Below are positions 25,553 through 37,425 of a stretch of 63,012 nt of DNA, piece after piece. The stretch's first letter is position 1, and each line of letters starts with the position of its first letter. Under the pieces are notes generated by a model. The model worked only from the letters and a program-made list of their open reading frames with translations. It was not told the DNA's origin and ran no database searches. Source of the stretch: Candidatus Nitrotoga sp. CP45 (lineage in GTDB: Bacteria; Pseudomonadota; Gammaproteobacteria; Burkholderiales; Gallionellaceae); NCBI GenBank assembly GCA_003402375.1, contig QFXJ01000054.1:1-63012 (forward strand). The letters run 5' to 3'. Made by a program: the position numbers and the translations under genes.

Positions 25553-27078
25553 GCTTCCATCCCGACCTCATTGCCTCCCTCGGCATAAAGATCACAAGGT
25601 TAGTGACGGATAGCCGCGCGGTTGCGCCAGGCGATACATTCATCGCCTATCCCGGCAGCAAGGCGGATGGACGTCAGTTCATTAAGCAAGCTATCGCAAA
25701 TGGCGCCAATGCGGTGATCTGGGAAGCGCGCGGCTTTAGCTGGAACGAAGCATGGCAGCTCCCCAATTTGGCAGTCGCCGATCTGCGCCATCATGCCGGA
25801 GAGATTGCTGACTATGTTTATAGCAGCCCTTCGCAAAAATTGTGGACAGTCGGTATCACCGGCACCAACGGTAAGACATCCTGCTGCCACTGGATTGCAC
25901 AATCATTTTGCGCGCTAGGCAAAAAAGCCGCACTGATCGGAACCCTAGGCAACGGCTTCCACCCTGCTTTGCAGCCCACCCTGAACACCACACCCGATGC
26001 CATCCGCCTGCATGAATTGTTAGCCGATTATCTCGCACAGGGCGCGCAGGCTGTAGCAATGGAAGTATCCTCTCATGCGTTGGAACAGGGACGCGTGAAT
26101 GGGGTGCAATTTGATGTAGCGCTGCTTACCAACCTCAGCCGGGACCATCTCGATTATCACGGCGACATGCATAGCTATGCGGCGGCCAAGCGCCGCTTAT
26201 TCGATTGGCAACAGCTTAAATACGTTGTACTCAACTTGGACGATGCATTTGGCGCCGCGATTGCAGAGCAACTTCAGGACAAAGGCGTGGAAGTGGTGGG
26301 CTACGGCCTAAACGATGCCGCCTTGGCCCTGGCCGAGCACCTCGGTTTACGCATGGTTTACGGTGGCGCATTACGCATGGATGCGCATGGTTTCAGCCTG
26401 CAAATACATTCCAGCTGGGGCGGTGGAGAGCTGCATAACACACTAATCGGGCGCTTTAATGTTGCCAACCTGTTGGGCGTTATGGCGGTGTTGCTGGTGA
26501 GCGGAGTGACATTAAGCAATGCGCTACACGAATTGTCACTTATCAGCGCAGTGCCCGGACGTATGCAGACTTTTGGTAATGGCGGCGACCGCCCCACTGT
26601 GGTGGTGGACTATGCACATACCCCGGATGCACTGGAAAAAGTGTTGCAGGCCCTACGTGACGTGGTCGGACGTAAACCCGGGACTTACGGCGGCAAACTG
26701 ATGTGTGTGTTCGGTTGTGGCGGCGGCCGTGATCGCGGCAAACGCCCGATGATGGGAGCTATCGCAGCCAAATTAGCAGACGTCTCTATTATTACCAGCG
26801 ACAACCCGCGCAGTGAAGCGCCACTCGACATTATCGCAGCCATTATCTCCGGCATTACATCTGGAACAAAGAAAACGAACGGCACATACCAAATCATCGA
26901 AGATCGCGCCTCGGCCATCGCACAAGCAGTGCTCAGCGCGCATGCGACGGATATCGTATTGATTGCCGGCAAAGGGCACGAGTCATACCAGGAAATTAAG
27001 GGTGTGAAATATCCATTCAGCGACGCCGAGGTTGCACAGCGCGCGTTGTTGGCTTGGCGCGATGGGGTGCGGACATGA
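25549..27078 (+). CDS. murE: MurE, UDP-MurNAc-tripeptide ligase (meso-DAP adding)
   Basis: 509 residues. It adds the third residue to UDP-MurNAc-L-Ala-D-Glu. ATP-binding GITGTNGKTSCCHW, LSRDHLDYHGDMHSY and the DNPRSEAP motif that selects meso-diaminopimelate, so the wall is Gram-negative A1-gamma type. GTG start at 25549 with AAGGAGGAA upstream overlaps the ftsI stop. Confidence 0.96.
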   Translation: MSFHPDLIASLGIKITRLVTDSRAVAPGDTFIAYPGSKADGRQFIKQAIANGANAVIWEARGFSWNEAWQLPNLAVADLRHHAGEIADYVYSSPSQKLWTVGITGTNGKTSCCHWIAQSFCALGKKAALIGTLGNGFHPALQPTLNTTPDAIRLHELLADYLAQGAQAVAMEVSSHALEQGRVNGVQFDVALLTNLSRDHLDYHGDMHSYAAAKRRLFDWQQLKYVVLNLDDAFGAAIAEQLQDKGVEVVGYGLNDAALALAEHLGLRMVYGGALRMDAHGFSLQIHSSWGGGELHNTLIGRFNVANLLGVMAVLLVSGVTLSNALHELSLISAVPGRMQTFGNGGDRPTVVVDYAHTPDALEKVLQALRDVVGRKPGTYGGKLMCVFGCGGGRDRGKRPMMGAIAAKLADVSIITSDNPRSEAPLDIIAAIISGITSGTKKTNGTYQIIEDRASAIAQAVLSAHATDIVLIAGKGHESYQEIKGVKYPFSDAEVAQRALLAWRDGVRT

Positions 27079-28502
27079 TGCTGCTATCGCAGGCCGCGCA
27101 GGTATTAGGCTGCGAGCTTGTCGGCCACGATGTGTTGTTTACCTCCGTGTCCAGCGATAGTCGAGCGATTAATGCAGGCGATCTATTCGTAGCGTTGCAG
27201 GGGGAAAATTACGACGGTGCCGCATTTGTTGCCGGTGCTACTCAAAGCGGCGCAGTGGCTGCATTGGTAAAAACCACAAATTATCGGGGCGTTGATTCAC
27301 CATGCCCCTTGCTGCTGGTTGACGACACGCGCCTGGCATTAGGCCACCTGGCAGCTCATTGGCGCGCGCAGTTTAACATCCCCGTGATAGCAGTGACCGG
27401 CAGCAATGGCAAGACCACGGTAAAGGAAATGTTGGCAAGCATATTGCGCGCGGCAACGAATGATGATGACGCAGTGTTAGCGACGCTTGGCAATCTCAAC
27501 AATGAAATTGGTATGCCACTTACCTTGCTTAAGCTGCGGGCCGTTCATCGCTATGCGGTGATCGAGATGGGTATGAACCATACAGGAGAAATTGAATACC
27601 TGACCCGGCTTGCACGGCCGGATGTCGCCATCGTCAACAACGCGGGCAGCGCACACTTGGCCGGATTGGGCTCGGTTGAGGCGGTGGCGCGCGCTAAAGG
27701 AGAAATTTTCACAGGGTTGTCGCCTCAAGGCACTGCGGTCATTAATGCCGATGATGCTTATGCGCCACTATGGCGTGAATTGGCAGACGGCCATACGATT
27801 ATTGAATTCGGCCTGGGAAAAAATGGGACGGTACATGCGCAATGGCAGGTGAAGGACTATGGCGTGCGTATCGGAGTGGGTATGCCGCAGGGTAGCTTCA
27901 GTGCGCAGTTGCAAGTACCGGGAGAGCATAACGTCCGCAACGCGTTGGCCGCTACTGCGGCAGCGCTAGCCTTGCATGTGCCCTTGTCAGCGATTGCAGC
28001 GGGACTGGAAAAATTTTCTGGCGTGGCCGCCCGTTTGCAACGTAAAACGGCACTGCATGGTGCGATGCTGATAGATGATAGCTACAACGCCAATCCGGCC
28101 TCACTGCAGGCCGCGCTCGAGGTATTGGCGCAGAGCGCCGGTAAAAAAATCCTGGTACTGGGCGACATGGGAGAGTTGGGAGAGGACGCCGTACACCTGC
28201 ATAGCGAAATTGGCGCAGAAGCCCGCCGTTTTGGAGTGAACCAGCTATTGGCACTGGGCAAATTGACGCCTCATGCAGTACATGAGTTTGGCAAAGGCGC
28301 CCATCACTTTGAACACATTGAGGATTTATTCGCCGTTCTGGATAAAAATTTAGATATTGATAGCACAGTATTAGTGAAGGGTTCGCGCTTCATGCGCATG
28401 GAGCGGGTAGTGCAGCACTGCACTGAAATAACTAAGGTAAGAGAGGAAACATACAAAAAAGAATCTGCGCACAAGCTCCATCATCCTTCATTGACCCCTT
28501 AA
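27075..28502 (+). CDS. murF: MurF, UDP-MurNAc-tripeptide:D-Ala-D-Ala ligase
   Basis: 475 residues. It completes the UDP-MurNAc-pentapeptide with D-Ala-D-Ala made by Ddl. P-loop [13 protein letters not shown], central [16 protein letters not shown] and C-terminal [12 protein letters not shown]. Start is the ATG of ATGATG at 27075, overlapping the murE stop; upstream TTG codons are rejected. The tail after ERVVQH is longer and more charged than usual, of unknown meaning. Confidence 0.95.
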   Translation: MMLLSQAAQVLGCELVGHDVLFTSVSSDSRAINAGDLFVALQGENYDGAAFVAGATQSGAVAALVKTTNYRGVDSPCPLLLVDDTRLALGHLAAHWRAQFNIPVIAVTGSNGKTTVKEMLASILRAATNDDDAVLATLGNLNNEIGMPLTLLKLRAVHRYAVIEMGMNHTGEIEYLTRLARPDVAIVNNAGSAHLAGLGSVEAVARAKGEIFTGLSPQGTAVINADDAYAPLWRELADGHTIIEFGLGKNGTVHAQWQVKDYGVRIGVGMPQGSFSAQLQVPGEHNVRNALAATAAALALHVPLSAIAAGLEKFSGVAARLQRKTALHGAMLIDDSYNANPASLQAALEVLAQSAGKKILVLGDMGELGEDAVHLHSEIGAEARRFGVNQLLALGKLTPHAVHEFGKGAHHFEHIEDLFAVLDKNLDIDSTVLVKGSRFMRMERVVQHCTEITKVREETYKKESAHKLHHPSLTP

Positions 28503-28525
28503 TCGACCGGCCGAAAGAAACAAAA

Positions 28526-29611
28526 ATGTTACTTAAATTCGCGCAATGGTTATCGCAATATATCAGTGTATTCAGTGTATTCAATTACATCACACTGCGC
28601 GCCGTGCTGGCTGCAATGACTGCGCTGTCTATTTCCTTCCTGGTCGGGCCAATGATGATACGTAAACTGACCGCCTATAAGATAGGCCAAGCAGTTCGGG
28701 ATGACGGTCCACAGACGCATCTGGTAAAAGCTGGCACACCAACCATGGGTGGCGCATTAATTCTCACCTCGATAGCCATCACCACATTATTGTGGGCCGA
28801 TCTGAACAATAAGTATGTATGGGTGGTGTTGCTGACCACATTGAGTTTCGGCGCGATCGGCTGGGTCGACGACTACCGCAAAGTAGTACATCGCAACCCC
28901 AAAGGCTTATCTGCCAAAGCCAAGATATTCTGGCAATCCATCATTGCGATCATCGTAGCGGCGTACCTGTGGCAACACGCCAGCCTGCCTGCGCATACCG
29001 AACTTATCGTGCCCTTCTTCAAGCATCTAGTATTTCCGCTAGCGGCATTCACTTTCATTTTGCTGGCCTATCTGGTTATCGTTGGCACCAGTAACGCAGT
29101 AAATTTAACCGATGGCCTAGACGGCTTGGCGATTATGCCTACAGTGATGATCAGCAGTGCGCTGGCGATCTTCGCTTATGTTGCGGGCCATGCGGTATTC
29201 GCCAAATATCTTGGCATGCCGCATGTTCCTGGCGCGAGCGAATTGGCGGTGTTCTGTGGCGCAATTGCGGGCGCGGGGCTAGCTTTTTTGTGGTTTAACG
29301 CTTATCCAGCAGAGGTATTTATGGGCGACGTAGGTGCGCTGGCGCTGGGCGCTGCACTTGGCACAGTGGCGGTGATCGTGCGCCAGGAAATCGTACTGCT
29401 TATCATGGGTGGGGTATTTGTACTGGAAACGCTATCAGTGGTCATTCAGGTGGCCTCTTTCAAACTTACTGGCAAGCGTATCTTTCGCATGGCACCACTC
29501 CACCATCATTATGAATTGAAGGGCTGGAAAGAGAATCAAGTGGTTGTTCGGTTTTGGATTATTTCGATGATGTTGGTATTAATCGGATTGACGACACTGA
29601 AATTGCGATGA
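28526..29611 (+). CDS. mraY: MraY, phospho-MurNAc-pentapeptide translocase
   Basis: 361 residues, about ten helices. It makes lipid I by transferring phospho-MurNAc-pentapeptide to undecaprenyl phosphate. Catalytic and signature stretches: MGGALILT, the Asp-rich [32 protein letters not shown] and the HHHYELKGW loop. 23 bp after murF; overlaps murD by 4 bp (ATGA). Confidence 0.96.
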   Translation: MLLKFAQWLSQYISVFSVFNYITLRAVLAAMTALSISFLVGPMMIRKLTAYKIGQAVRDDGPQTHLVKAGTPTMGGALILTSIAITTLLWADLNNKYVWVVLLTTLSFGAIGWVDDYRKVVHRNPKGLSAKAKIFWQSIIAIIVAAYLWQHASLPAHTELIVPFFKHLVFPLAAFTFILLAYLVIVGTSNAVNLTDGLDGLAIMPTVMISSALAIFAYVAGHAVFAKYLGMPHVPGASELAVFCGAIAGAGLAFLWFNAYPAEVFMGDVGALALGAALGTVAVIVRQEIVLLIMGGVFVLETLSVVIQVASFKLTGKRIFRMAPLHHHYELKGWKENQVVVRFWIISMMLVLIGLTTLKLR

Positions 29612-31008
29612 TGACATTGACAAACAAATCGGTACTGGTGCTTGGTCTCGGCGAAACCGGGCTGTCGCTCGTGCGTTGGCTTAGTGCGCAGGGTGCGCGG
29701 GTGCGCGCTGCCGACAATCGTGATTTCCCCCCATCTCTGGATACATTGCGCTCGCAGTTTCCCGGGATGGAATTGCACTGCGGTGTGTTTCGCGGCGAAT
29801 TACTTAATAATATCGACTTAATTGCCATCAGTCCCGGCATCCCATTGAATAACCAGCTCATCGTGCAAGCAGCAGCACGTGGTATTCCAATAATGGGAGA
29901 TATTGAATTATTTGCGCGATCATTGCCGCAAGACCGGCGTCCGAAAATTATTGCCATCACCGGTGCCAATGGTAAGACCACGGTCACCAGCATGGTCGGT
30001 GCGATGTGCCGTGCGGCAGGTTTGGACACGGAAGTGGCTGGCAATATTTCGCCCGCAGTGCTGGATGTGCTATTACAGCGCCAAGGACAGCAACCGGATG
30101 TTTGGGTGCTTGAACTTTCCAGCTTTCAGTTGGAAACCACTTCCTCACTCAGTGCGGATGCAGCAACGGTGCTCAACATCAGCGAAGACCATCTCGATCG
30201 TTATTCCGACATAAACGAATATATAGCCGCCAAGGCGCGCATCTTCCGTAACAATGGGCAGAGAAGCGTGCAAGTGCTCAATCGCGATGATGAATTTAGT
30301 GCTGGCATGGCGTTATCAGGACGCATACTCAATACATTTGGATTGAATACCCCACCTCCCACCGATAGTGACTGGGGCATAGATAGCAGCAGCGAGGATG
30401 TATGGCTAATGCATGGCCAGCGGCGTGTGATGAATGCCAATGAGCTGCGGGTAGCGGGACTGCATAACGTAGCCAACGCATTGGCTGCCTTGGCCTTGTG
30501 CCATGCCGTAGGTTTGCCGCTGACACCATTGCTGAGTGCGTTACGAACTTTCAAGGGTTTGCCGCATCGTGTGCAGCCCATCGCAGAAATCAACAACATC
30601 GTTTATTACGACGACTCCAAAGGAACTAATGTCGGCGCTACCATAGCGGCGCTACAGGGTTTAAGACGGCCTGCCGTGTTGATTGCGGGCGGAGAGGGCA
30701 AAGGACAGGATTTTGCGCCGCTCTATCCGGTAGTAATGCAGTACGCGCGGGCAGTAGTGCTCATCGGGCGCGATGCTGACAAGATTGCAGCGGCGCTGCA
30801 AAATTGCGGCGTGCCTGTGGTTCATGCACAGAATATGGTCGAGGCAGTGCGTCAGAGTGCTTCTCTGGCGCAACCGGGTGACGCAGTGCTGTTATCGCCA
30901 GCCTGCGCCAGCTTTGATATGTTCCGTAATTACAGCCATCGCGCTGAAGTATTTAACGCTGCAGTGCATGCGTTACAAGGGGATATGGCATGCTCGCCGC
31001 AAGCCTAA
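29608..31008 (+). CDS. murD: MurD, UDP-MurNAc-L-Ala:D-Glu ligase
   Basis: 466 residues. It adds D-Glu to UDP-MurNAc-L-Ala. N-terminal Rossmann [18 protein letters not shown]-loop [15 protein letters not shown], and [11 protein letters not shown] near the C-terminal domain. ATG at 29608 overlaps the mraY stop. Confidence 0.95.
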   Translation: MMTLTNKSVLVLGLGETGLSLVRWLSAQGARVRAADNRDFPPSLDTLRSQFPGMELHCGVFRGELLNNIDLIAISPGIPLNNQLIVQAAARGIPIMGDIELFARSLPQDRRPKIIAITGANGKTTVTSMVGAMCRAAGLDTEVAGNISPAVLDVLLQRQGQQPDVWVLELSSFQLETTSSLSADAATVLNISEDHLDRYSDINEYIAAKARIFRNNGQRSVQVLNRDDEFSAGMALSGRILNTFGLNTPPPTDSDWGIDSSSEDVWLMHGQRRVMNANELRVAGLHNVANALAALALCHAVGLPLTPLLSALRTFKGLPHRVQPIAEINNIVYYDDSKGTNVGATIAALQGLRRPAVLIAGGEGKGQDFAPLYPVVMQYARAVVLIGRDADKIAAALQNCGVPVVHAQNMVEAVRQSASLAQPGDAVLLSPACASFDMFRNYSHRAEVFNAAVHALQGDMACSPQA

Positions 31009-32153
31009 CCAGCCGTCACCATGCATTGGTGGAATACGACGGGATACTGTCGTGGATAACCATCGCGTTGCTGGCGTTCGGACTGATAATGGTGTATTCG
31101 GCCTCTATCGCCACTGCCGAAGCAAGCAAGTTCACAAACTTTCAACCGACGTATTATTTGGTGCGGCATGGCCTGTATATTTTCGTAGGTATCGTGGCCG
31201 GGGTAATGGCGTTCCAGGTATCGCTAGAGAACTGGCAAAGGCTGGCGCCATACCTGTTTCTGCTTGGCGTAGCACTACTCATTCTAGTGCTTATCCCCGG
31301 CATCGGGCGCGAAGTGAATGGCAGTCGCCGCTGGCTTTCATTGTTCGTCATTAATCTCCAACCATCTGAGCTCATAAAATTATTTGCCGTGCTGTATGCA
31401 GCCGATTACACCGTGCGCAAAGGTTTTCTCAAAGATCATTGGGGCCAAGCATTTCTGCCGATGTTCGCGGTGATGGCGCTGGTCGGAGGCTTGTTATTGC
31501 TAGAGCCGGATATGGGTTCATTCGTGGTGATTTGTATTGTCGCGATATCCATCCTGTTTCTTGGTGGTTTTAATATCAAAGTGTTCGCCGGATTAGTGAT
31601 TGCCCTACCTATCGCGTTTGCAGCCCTTATTTTTTCATCACCCTATCGCATGCAGCGCGTAATCGGCTTTATGGATCCATGGTCTGACCCTTACGGCAAA
31701 GGTTACCAGTTAAGCCATGCGCTGATCGCATTTGGTCGCGGCGAGTGGTTCGGCGTGGGGCTGGGCGGCAGTTTGCAAAAATTATTCTACTTGCCAGAAG
31801 CACACACAGATTTTCTACTCGCGGTCATTGCTGAAGAGCTTGGCCTCATTGGTGTATGCATGGTTATCCTGTTATTTGCCGGACTGATCATTCGCGCCTT
31901 CACCATCGGCCGTCAAGCCGCCAATCTCGACCGCCAGTTTGCCGCGTTGGTGGCACAGGGTATTGCCGTGTGGCTGGGCGTGCAAGCGATGATAAATATT
32001 GGTGTAAACACGGGCGTATTGCCCACCAAGGGGTTAACCCTGCCCTTTCTTAGTTTTGGCGGCAGCAGCGTGGTAGTGAGTTGCATTGCGGCAACGCTGC
32101 TACTGCGCATCGATTGGGAAAACAGGCGAATACTAAAAGGTCTGCCAATATGA
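30990..32153 (+). CDS. ftsW: FtsW, septal peptidoglycan glycosyltransferase
   Basis: 387 residues, ten helices, SEDS family. It polymerises lipid II at the septum with FtsI. Conserved segments: MVYSASIATAE, the INLQPSELIKL motif, GYQLSHALIAFGRGEWFGVGLG and GLTLPFLSFGGSS. Overlaps murD by 19 bp and murG by 4 bp. Confidence 0.95.
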   Translation: MLAASLTSRHHALVEYDGILSWITIALLAFGLIMVYSASIATAEASKFTNFQPTYYLVRHGLYIFVGIVAGVMAFQVSLENWQRLAPYLFLLGVALLILVLIPGIGREVNGSRRWLSLFVINLQPSELIKLFAVLYAADYTVRKGFLKDHWGQAFLPMFAVMALVGGLLLLEPDMGSFVVICIVAISILFLGGFNIKVFAGLVIALPIAFAALIFSSPYRMQRVIGFMDPWSDPYGKGYQLSHALIAFGRGEWFGVGLGGSLQKLFYLPEAHTDFLLAVIAEELGLIGVCMVILLFAGLIIRAFTIGRQAANLDRQFAALVAQGIAVWLGVQAMINIGVNTGVLPTKGLTLPFLSFGGSSVVVSCIAATLLLRIDWENRRILKGLPI

Positions 32154-33211
32154 CTCGTAATATCCTGATCATGGCTGGCGGAACAGGTGGCCATATATTT
32201 CCGGCTTTAGCCGTAGCTGACTACCTGCATTCAAAAAACTGGCACATCATTTGGCTGGGCGCACCCAGAAGCATGGAAGCAGAATTGGTTCCCCAACATG
32301 GCTATGAAATGGCCAGTGTGCGTTTCTCCGGCCTGCGCGGAAAGGGGTTGATGCGCAAATTAATGCTGCCACTCAATCTGCTGCTGGCATTGGGACAAAG
32401 CGGTGCGGCATTGTTGCGTCATCGTCCCGACGTGGTGCTGGGCATGGGGGGCTATATCACCTTCCCTGGCGGAATCATGGCTGCCTTGATGCGCCGTCCC
32501 TTGTTGATTCACGAACAAAACTCAATTGCCGGACTAAGCAACAAAGTTCTGGCGCGATTGGCCGCACGGGTGCTGAGTGGCTTTCCGCACGTACTGCCCG
32601 CAGCTGAATGGTGTGGCAATCCAGTACGTGACAGCATTACTGCCTTACCTGAGCCGCATGTACGTTACGCCGCACGTAGCGGCGTGCTTAACCTATTAGT
32701 ACTGGGTGGCAGTTTGGGTGCACAGGCAATCAATGAATGCGTGCCGCAAGCATTGGCCTTATTACCACAGGCCACGCGCCACAACGTGTTACACCAAACT
32801 GGCAAACAGCATTTAGAAACTGTGCGCACCGCCTACCAGCAGGCAGCAGTAAATGCCGAATCTCGGCCATTCCTAGATGATATGGCGCAGCACTATGCGT
32901 GGGCAGACATAGTCATTTGTCGTGCTGGTGCCTTGACTATTGCCGAATTGGCAGCCGCCGGCGTCGCCAGCATATTAGTGCCATTTCCATTTGCAGTGGA
33001 TGATCACCAGACCGGTAATGCGCGCTTTCTAAGCGAACGCGGCGCAGCCACCCTGCTACCGCAGACCGAATTGAAACCACAGTCCTTGGCAAATTTATTA
33101 CAGGGAATAACCAGGGAACACGCTCTGAACATGGCACAAAGCGCGCGCAAACTGGCCAAACCGGAAGCAACACAGTGTGTTGCGCAGGTATGTATGGAGT
33201 TGGCTGGATGA
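32150..33211 (+). CDS. murG: MurG, lipid II-forming N-acetylglucosamine transferase
   Basis: 353 residues, GT-B fold, family GT28. It adds GlcNAc to lipid I on the inner face of the membrane. N-terminal [43 protein letters not shown] and the C-terminal [18 protein letters not shown] at 32150 overlaps the ftsW stop; the longer upstream frame is rejected. Confidence 0.95.
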   Translation: MTRNILIMAGGTGGHIFPALAVADYLHSKNWHIIWLGAPRSMEAELVPQHGYEMASVRFSGLRGKGLMRKLMLPLNLLLALGQSGAALLRHRPDVVLGMGGYITFPGGIMAALMRRPLLIHEQNSIAGLSNKVLARLAARVLSGFPHVLPAAEWCGNPVRDSITALPEPHVRYAARSGVLNLLVLGGSLGAQAINECVPQALALLPQATRHNVLHQTGKQHLETVRTAYQQAAVNAESRPFLDDMAQHYAWADIVICRAGALTIAELAAAGVASILVPFPFAVDDHQTGNARFLSERGAATLLPQTELKPQSLANLLQGITREHALNMAQSARKLAKPEATQCVAQVCMELAG

Positions 33212-34623
33212 AACACAAGGTTAAACACATCCACTTCGTTGGCATAGGTGGCTCCGGCATGAGCGGAATCGCCGAAGTATTACTTAATTTGGGTTATCAA
33301 GTAAGTGGTTCTGATCTGGCTAACAATGCAATCACACAGCGCATGAAACAACTCGGTGCGACAGTATATTTGGGACATGACGGTAGTCACTCGGCGAATG
33401 CCAATGCAGTGGTAGTGTCTTCCGCAGTGACCCCAGACAACCCGGAGATAGTGGCCGCGCGCGCGCGCAATATTCCAGTGGTGCCGCGCGCAATGATGTT
33501 GGCGGAGCTGATGCGTTTACGCCAGGGAATCGCCGTGGCCGGTACACATGGCAAGACCACCACCACCAGCCTGATCGCAAGCGTGTTAGCCAAAGGCGAT
33601 TTTGATCCGACCTTTGTTATTGGCGGCAAGCTTAACAGTAGCGGCACCAACGCCAAACTGGGAACTGGCGAATTTATCGTAGTGGAAGCCGATGAATCGG
33701 ATGCTTCGTTTTTGTACCTGCAACCCATCTTGGCTGTGATTACCAACATAGATGCCGATCACATGGAAACATACGAGCATGATTTCTCGAAGCTGAAGCA
33801 GGCATTCGTGGATTTCGTAGAACACTTGCCATTCTATGGCATGGTCATGGTGTGCGCGGATGATGCCAACATACGCGACATTCTACCCAGTATCAGCAAG
33901 CCCGTTACCACTTACGGTTTTGCCGAAGACGCGCAAATCCGTGCGGTGAATGTGCGCCACCAGGATGGCAAGATGCGATTCACCGCACTGTGCCGACAAA
34001 ACGGCCAGCCACGCGATCTGGATATCATACTCAATCTGCCCGGGCAGCATAACGTACAAAATGCGCTGGCGGCAATCGCCGTAGGGCTGGAAGTTGGTGT
34101 AGCGGATGATGCCATCGTTAGCGCGCTAGGCGAATTTGAGGGGGTTGGTCGGCGTTTTCAGCGCTATGGCGAGATTCCACTGGGTAATGGCACCTTTACC
34201 CTGATCGATGATTACGGCCATCATCCCATCGAAATACTGGCGACAATCAATGCTGTGCGCGGGGCATTTCCGGGGCGGCGTTTAGTGCTGGCGTTTCAGC
34301 CCCATCGCTACACGCGTACGCGTGACTTATTTGAAGATTTCGTCAAGGTGTTAAGCGGGGTGGATGTGCTACTGCTGGCCGAAGTATATGCCGCAGGCGA
34401 GGCCCCCATCGTAGCAGCAGACGGGCGCGCACTGACTCACGCGTTACGTGTAGCCGGGCAAAGCAAGGTGCTATTCGTGGAGCAAATTCAAGGTATGCCG
34501 CAGGCCATTCTGAACATGGCACAAGCTGGTGATGTGATCGTAACCATGGGAGCGGGTTCAATCGGTGGCGTAGCGAGCATCCTAAAAAATATAGCCACAA
34601 ATATTGGCGTATCTCCTAAATGA
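33208..34623 (+). CDS. murC: MurC, UDP-MurNAc:L-Ala ligase
   Basis: 471 residues. The first amino-acid ligase of the pathway. N-terminal [19 protein letters not shown]-loop [23 protein letters not shown] and [10 protein letters not shown] are intact. ATG at 33208 overlaps the murG stop; it overlaps murB by 4 bp. Confidence 0.96.
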   Translation: MKHKVKHIHFVGIGGSGMSGIAEVLLNLGYQVSGSDLANNAITQRMKQLGATVYLGHDGSHSANANAVVVSSAVTPDNPEIVAARARNIPVVPRAMMLAELMRLRQGIAVAGTHGKTTTTSLIASVLAKGDFDPTFVIGGKLNSSGTNAKLGTGEFIVVEADESDASFLYLQPILAVITNIDADHMETYEHDFSKLKQAFVDFVEHLPFYGMVMVCADDANIRDILPSISKPVTTYGFAEDAQIRAVNVRHQDGKMRFTALCRQNGQPRDLDIILNLPGQHNVQNALAAIAVGLEVGVADDAIVSALGEFEGVGRRFQRYGEIPLGNGTFTLIDDYGHHPIEILATINAVRGAFPGRRLVLAFQPHRYTRTRDLFEDFVKVLSGVDVLLLAEVYAAGEAPIVAADGRALTHALRVAGQSKVLFVEQIQGMPQAILNMAQAGDVIVTMGAGSIGGVASILKNIATNIGVSPK

Positions 34624-35603
34624 ACATGATCGAACCAGTACAATTTATTACAGAAGCGTTGCGCGGAATGCTACGCAGTAACGTTGCTATGAGCCGCCAC
34701 ACTAGTTGGCGTGCTGGTGGCTATGCTGAGCGAGTCTATCAACCCGCTGATCTGGCCGACTTGATTGTTTTCCTGCGTACCTTGCCCGCAGATGAGCCGG
34801 TAGTCGCGGTGGGGTTAGGCAGCAACCTATTGGTGCGTGATGGCGGTCTACGCGGCACGGTGCTGCTATTACATGCGGCGCTCACCGAAATGCGTATCAA
34901 AGCGGATGGATCGATCTATGTGCAGGCTGGTATATCCGGTGCCAAGCTGGCCCGCTTCGCTACCAAGCATAACTTTAGGGGTGCGGAATTCTTCGCCGGA
35001 ATACCCGGCACACTGGGCGGAATGTTGGCAATGAACGCAGGCTGCTACGGTACCGAAACGTGGAATGTGGTTGCAAATGCCCAAACGATAATGCGTAGCG
35101 GGAAACTATTGGAACGTGAGCCGGGTGATTATGAGATTGGCTATCGGCATGTTGTGTTGCGAAAGACGGGTACATATCTTGAGCACGACGACGCCCGCAT
35201 CCCTAATTCCTTGCCTGTTCACCAAGAGGAATTTTTCGTCGGGGCGAGATTGCGCTTGCCAACTGGTGACGGCGAAGTCGCCCGCCGCGAGATTAAGGCG
35301 CTGCTATCCAAGCGCATTGCCTCCCAGCCCTTAAACCTGCCAAATGCCGGCTCAGTGTTCCGCAATCCGCCAAGTGATTATGCGGCACGTCTGATCGAAC
35401 AGTGCGGGTTGAAAGGCTTGCAGATCGGCGGTGCGCGCGTATCGGAACAGCACGCCAACTTTATCGTAAATGTTGGCCGAGCCACGGCGACAGACATTGA
35501 AAATCTGATTAGCGAGGTGCAGGCAAGCGTGCAGCACAAGACCGGTATTTGCCTGCATCCGGAAGTGCGAATCATAGGCGAGTACGCAAGTAATCATGAA
35601 TAA
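34620..35603 (+). CDS. murB: MurB, UDP-N-acetylenolpyruvoylglucosamine reductase
   Basis: 327 residues, FAD enzyme that reduces enolpyruvyl-UDP-GlcNAc to UDP-MurNAc with [19 protein letters not shown], the FAD-binding [44 protein letters not shown] and NAGSVFRNP with the catalytic serine. Starts ATGA over the murC stop. Confidence 0.95.
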   Translation: MNMIEPVQFITEALRGMLRSNVAMSRHTSWRAGGYAERVYQPADLADLIVFLRTLPADEPVVAVGLGSNLLVRDGGLRGTVLLLHAALTEMRIKADGSIYVQAGISGAKLARFATKHNFRGAEFFAGIPGTLGGMLAMNAGCYGTETWNVVANAQTIMRSGKLLEREPGDYEIGYRHVVLRKTGTYLEHDDARIPNSLPVHQEEFFVGARLRLPTGDGEVARREIKALLSKRIASQPLNLPNAGSVFRNPPSDYAARLIEQCGLKGLQIGGARVSEQHANFIVNVGRATATDIENLISEVQASVQHKTGICLHPEVRIIGEYASNHE

Positions 35604-36543
35604 CCAATACCTTTTCCCACGCTCTTTGCCCCCTGCACAACATGGGAAAGTTGCAGTCTTGTATGGCGGGCGCTCCGCCGAGCGCGAAATCTCACTCAAG
35701 AGCGGAACAGCAGTACTGACCGCGCTACTAAAAAGTGGGGTTGATGCCCAGCCATTTGATCCTGCAGAACAGGATTTACATAAACTACTGGAGGGTGGTT
35801 TTCAACGCGCCTTCATTGCACTGCACGGACGCTTTGGCGAGGACGGCACGATGCAAGGCGCACTTGAATTGATGAACATACCCTATACCGGTAGCGGAGT
35901 ATTAGCTTCAGCGCTAGCCATGGACAAGTGGCGCAGCAAACTGGTGTGGCAGGCTGCGGGACTGCCTATTCCGGCTTATGAGATGCTCAATGCAGCCAGC
36001 GATTTAACTACAGTAGTGAAGCGGCTGGGATTGCCACTATTTATCAAGCCAGCCAATGAAGGTTCCAGTGTGGGCATCAGTAAAGTAAAAAAAATCAGTG
36101 AACTGCAAGCTGCCTATGCAGAAGCAGCGAAACACGACAAATCAGTAATTGCGGAGACATTTATTAGCGGGGGCGAATACACGGTCGCCATCCTTGGTGA
36201 GCAAGCGCTACCAGTAATTAAGATCGAACCAGCCAATGAATTTTACGACTACGAGGCAAAGTACTTACGCAACGATACACGTTATCTGTGCCCCGCTGGC
36301 TTGTCGCAAGAAAAAGAAGCTGAGATGCAACGCCTGGCACTACAAGGTTTTGCACTGATCGGAGGTGCTGGCTGGGGACGTGTGGATTTTTTGATGGACG
36401 AAGCTGGACAACCGTATTTGCTGGAGGTCAATACCGTACCAGGCATGACCGATCATAGTTTGGTACCGATGGCTGCACGTCAGGCCGGAATGAGTTTCGA
36501 ACAACTGGTGCTAACCATACTGGAGTTGACCCATGTGGGATAA
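35596..36543 (+). CDS. ddl: Ddl, D-alanine-D-alanine ligase
   Basis: 315 residues, ATP-grasp fold. It makes the D-Ala-D-Ala used by Mur[55 protein letters not shown] and [14 protein letters not shown] hold the ligand and metal residues. Overlaps murB by 8 bp and ftsQ by 11 bp. Confidence 0.96.
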   Translation: MNNQYLFPRSLPPAQHGKVAVLYGGRSAEREISLKSGTAVLTALLKSGVDAQPFDPAEQDLHKLLEGGFQRAFIALHGRFGEDGTMQGALELMNIPYTGSGVLASALAMDKWRSKLVWQAAGLPIPAYEMLNAASDLTTVVKRLGLPLFIKPANEGSSVGISKVKKISELQAAYAEAAKHDKSVIAETFISGGEYTVAILGEQALPVIKIEPANEFYDYEAKYLRNDTRYLCPAGLSQEKEAEMQRLALQGFALIGGAGWGRVDFLMDEAGQPYLLEVNTVPGMTDHSLVPMAARQAGMSFEQLVLTILELTHVG

Positions 36544-37321
36544 GCCGGAGTCACTACACATAATTTCCAACACGCTGTTCGGCATTTGCTTCGTACTGAT
36601 TTTATATGGCGCGTTGCACTATGCGTTGCATTTACCAGTGTTTGCGCTTCGCGTCGTATCTGTTAGTACCGCGCCGAATCAAGTGGTTCCTGCTCACATT
36701 GAGGCCATGGTACGCAATGAATTGCATGGTAATTTTTTCACTGTGGATCTTGAACGAACGCGGCGGGCTTTTGAGAGCATCCCCTGGGTGCGTAAAGTAA
36801 GTATGCGGCGCCATTTCCCATGGCGGCTGGAAATAAGCCTGGAAGAGCATGTAGCGCTGGCGCATTGGAACGAGGCAGGGTTGGTGAGCACCCACGGCGA
36901 AATATTCTCGGCTGAGACAGACAAGCTATTGCCCAATTTCATCGGGCAACCCGATAGCGCAGCCGAAGTGACCCAAATGTATGCCGCATTTACTGAGCAA
37001 CTTGCCCCGCTTAAGCAAGAAATTACAGAAATCAGCTTGTCTCCCCGCCGTTCATGGCGGTTGCGCCTGAACAACGGCATGCTGCTGGAATTGGGGCGCG
37101 AACAGTCAAAGCAGCGCTTGGCGCGCTTTGTGGCGGTATATCCATACAGCGTGATGCCCATACAACAAAATTATGAATTTTTTCATGCAGGAAAAGCTCC
37201 GCATAAAAATGGACTACAGCGCAGAGCAGAGTATGTGGATTTGCGTTATCGCAATGGCTTCGCCGCTTACCTGTCGAGTACAGCAAACGGTCTGGGCATA
37301 ATCGGAAAAAAAGCGATGTGA
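36533..37321 (+). CDS. ftsQ: FtsQ, cell division protein
   Basis: 262 residues: short cytoplasmic end, one transmembrane helix (about residues 12-35), POTRA domain ([20 protein letters not shown] to [18 protein letters not shown]) and the beta domain with [14 protein letters not shown]. FtsQ recruits FtsL/FtsB to the divisome. It overlaps ddl. Confidence 0.92.
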   Translation: MWDKPESLHIISNTLFGICFVLILYGALHYALHLPVFALRVVSVSTAPNQVVPAHIEAMVRNELHGNFFTVDLERTRRAFESIPWVRKVSMRRHFPWRLEISLEEHVALAHWNEAGLVSTHGEIFSAETDKLLPNFIGQPDSAAEVTQMYAAFTEQLAPLKQEITEISLSPRRSWRLRLNNGMLLELGREQSKQRLARFVAVYPYSVMPIQQNYEFFHAGKAPHKNGLQRRAEYVDLRYRNGFAAYLSSTANGLGIIGKKAM

Positions 37322-37425
37322 AACGAAGCTAAAATTCCACAGAGGATTTATCTCGTAATAGAACACGTATGTTAGGCATGCATCGTCCATACAACGCAAA
37401 AAAGTTTAGGCAGTGGAGAAATGCA

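Noticed and set aside
30773-31354. 193-codon plus-strand frame overlapping murD and ftsW
   Set aside because: Out-of-frame shadow; murD and ftsW cover the region with strong family motifs.
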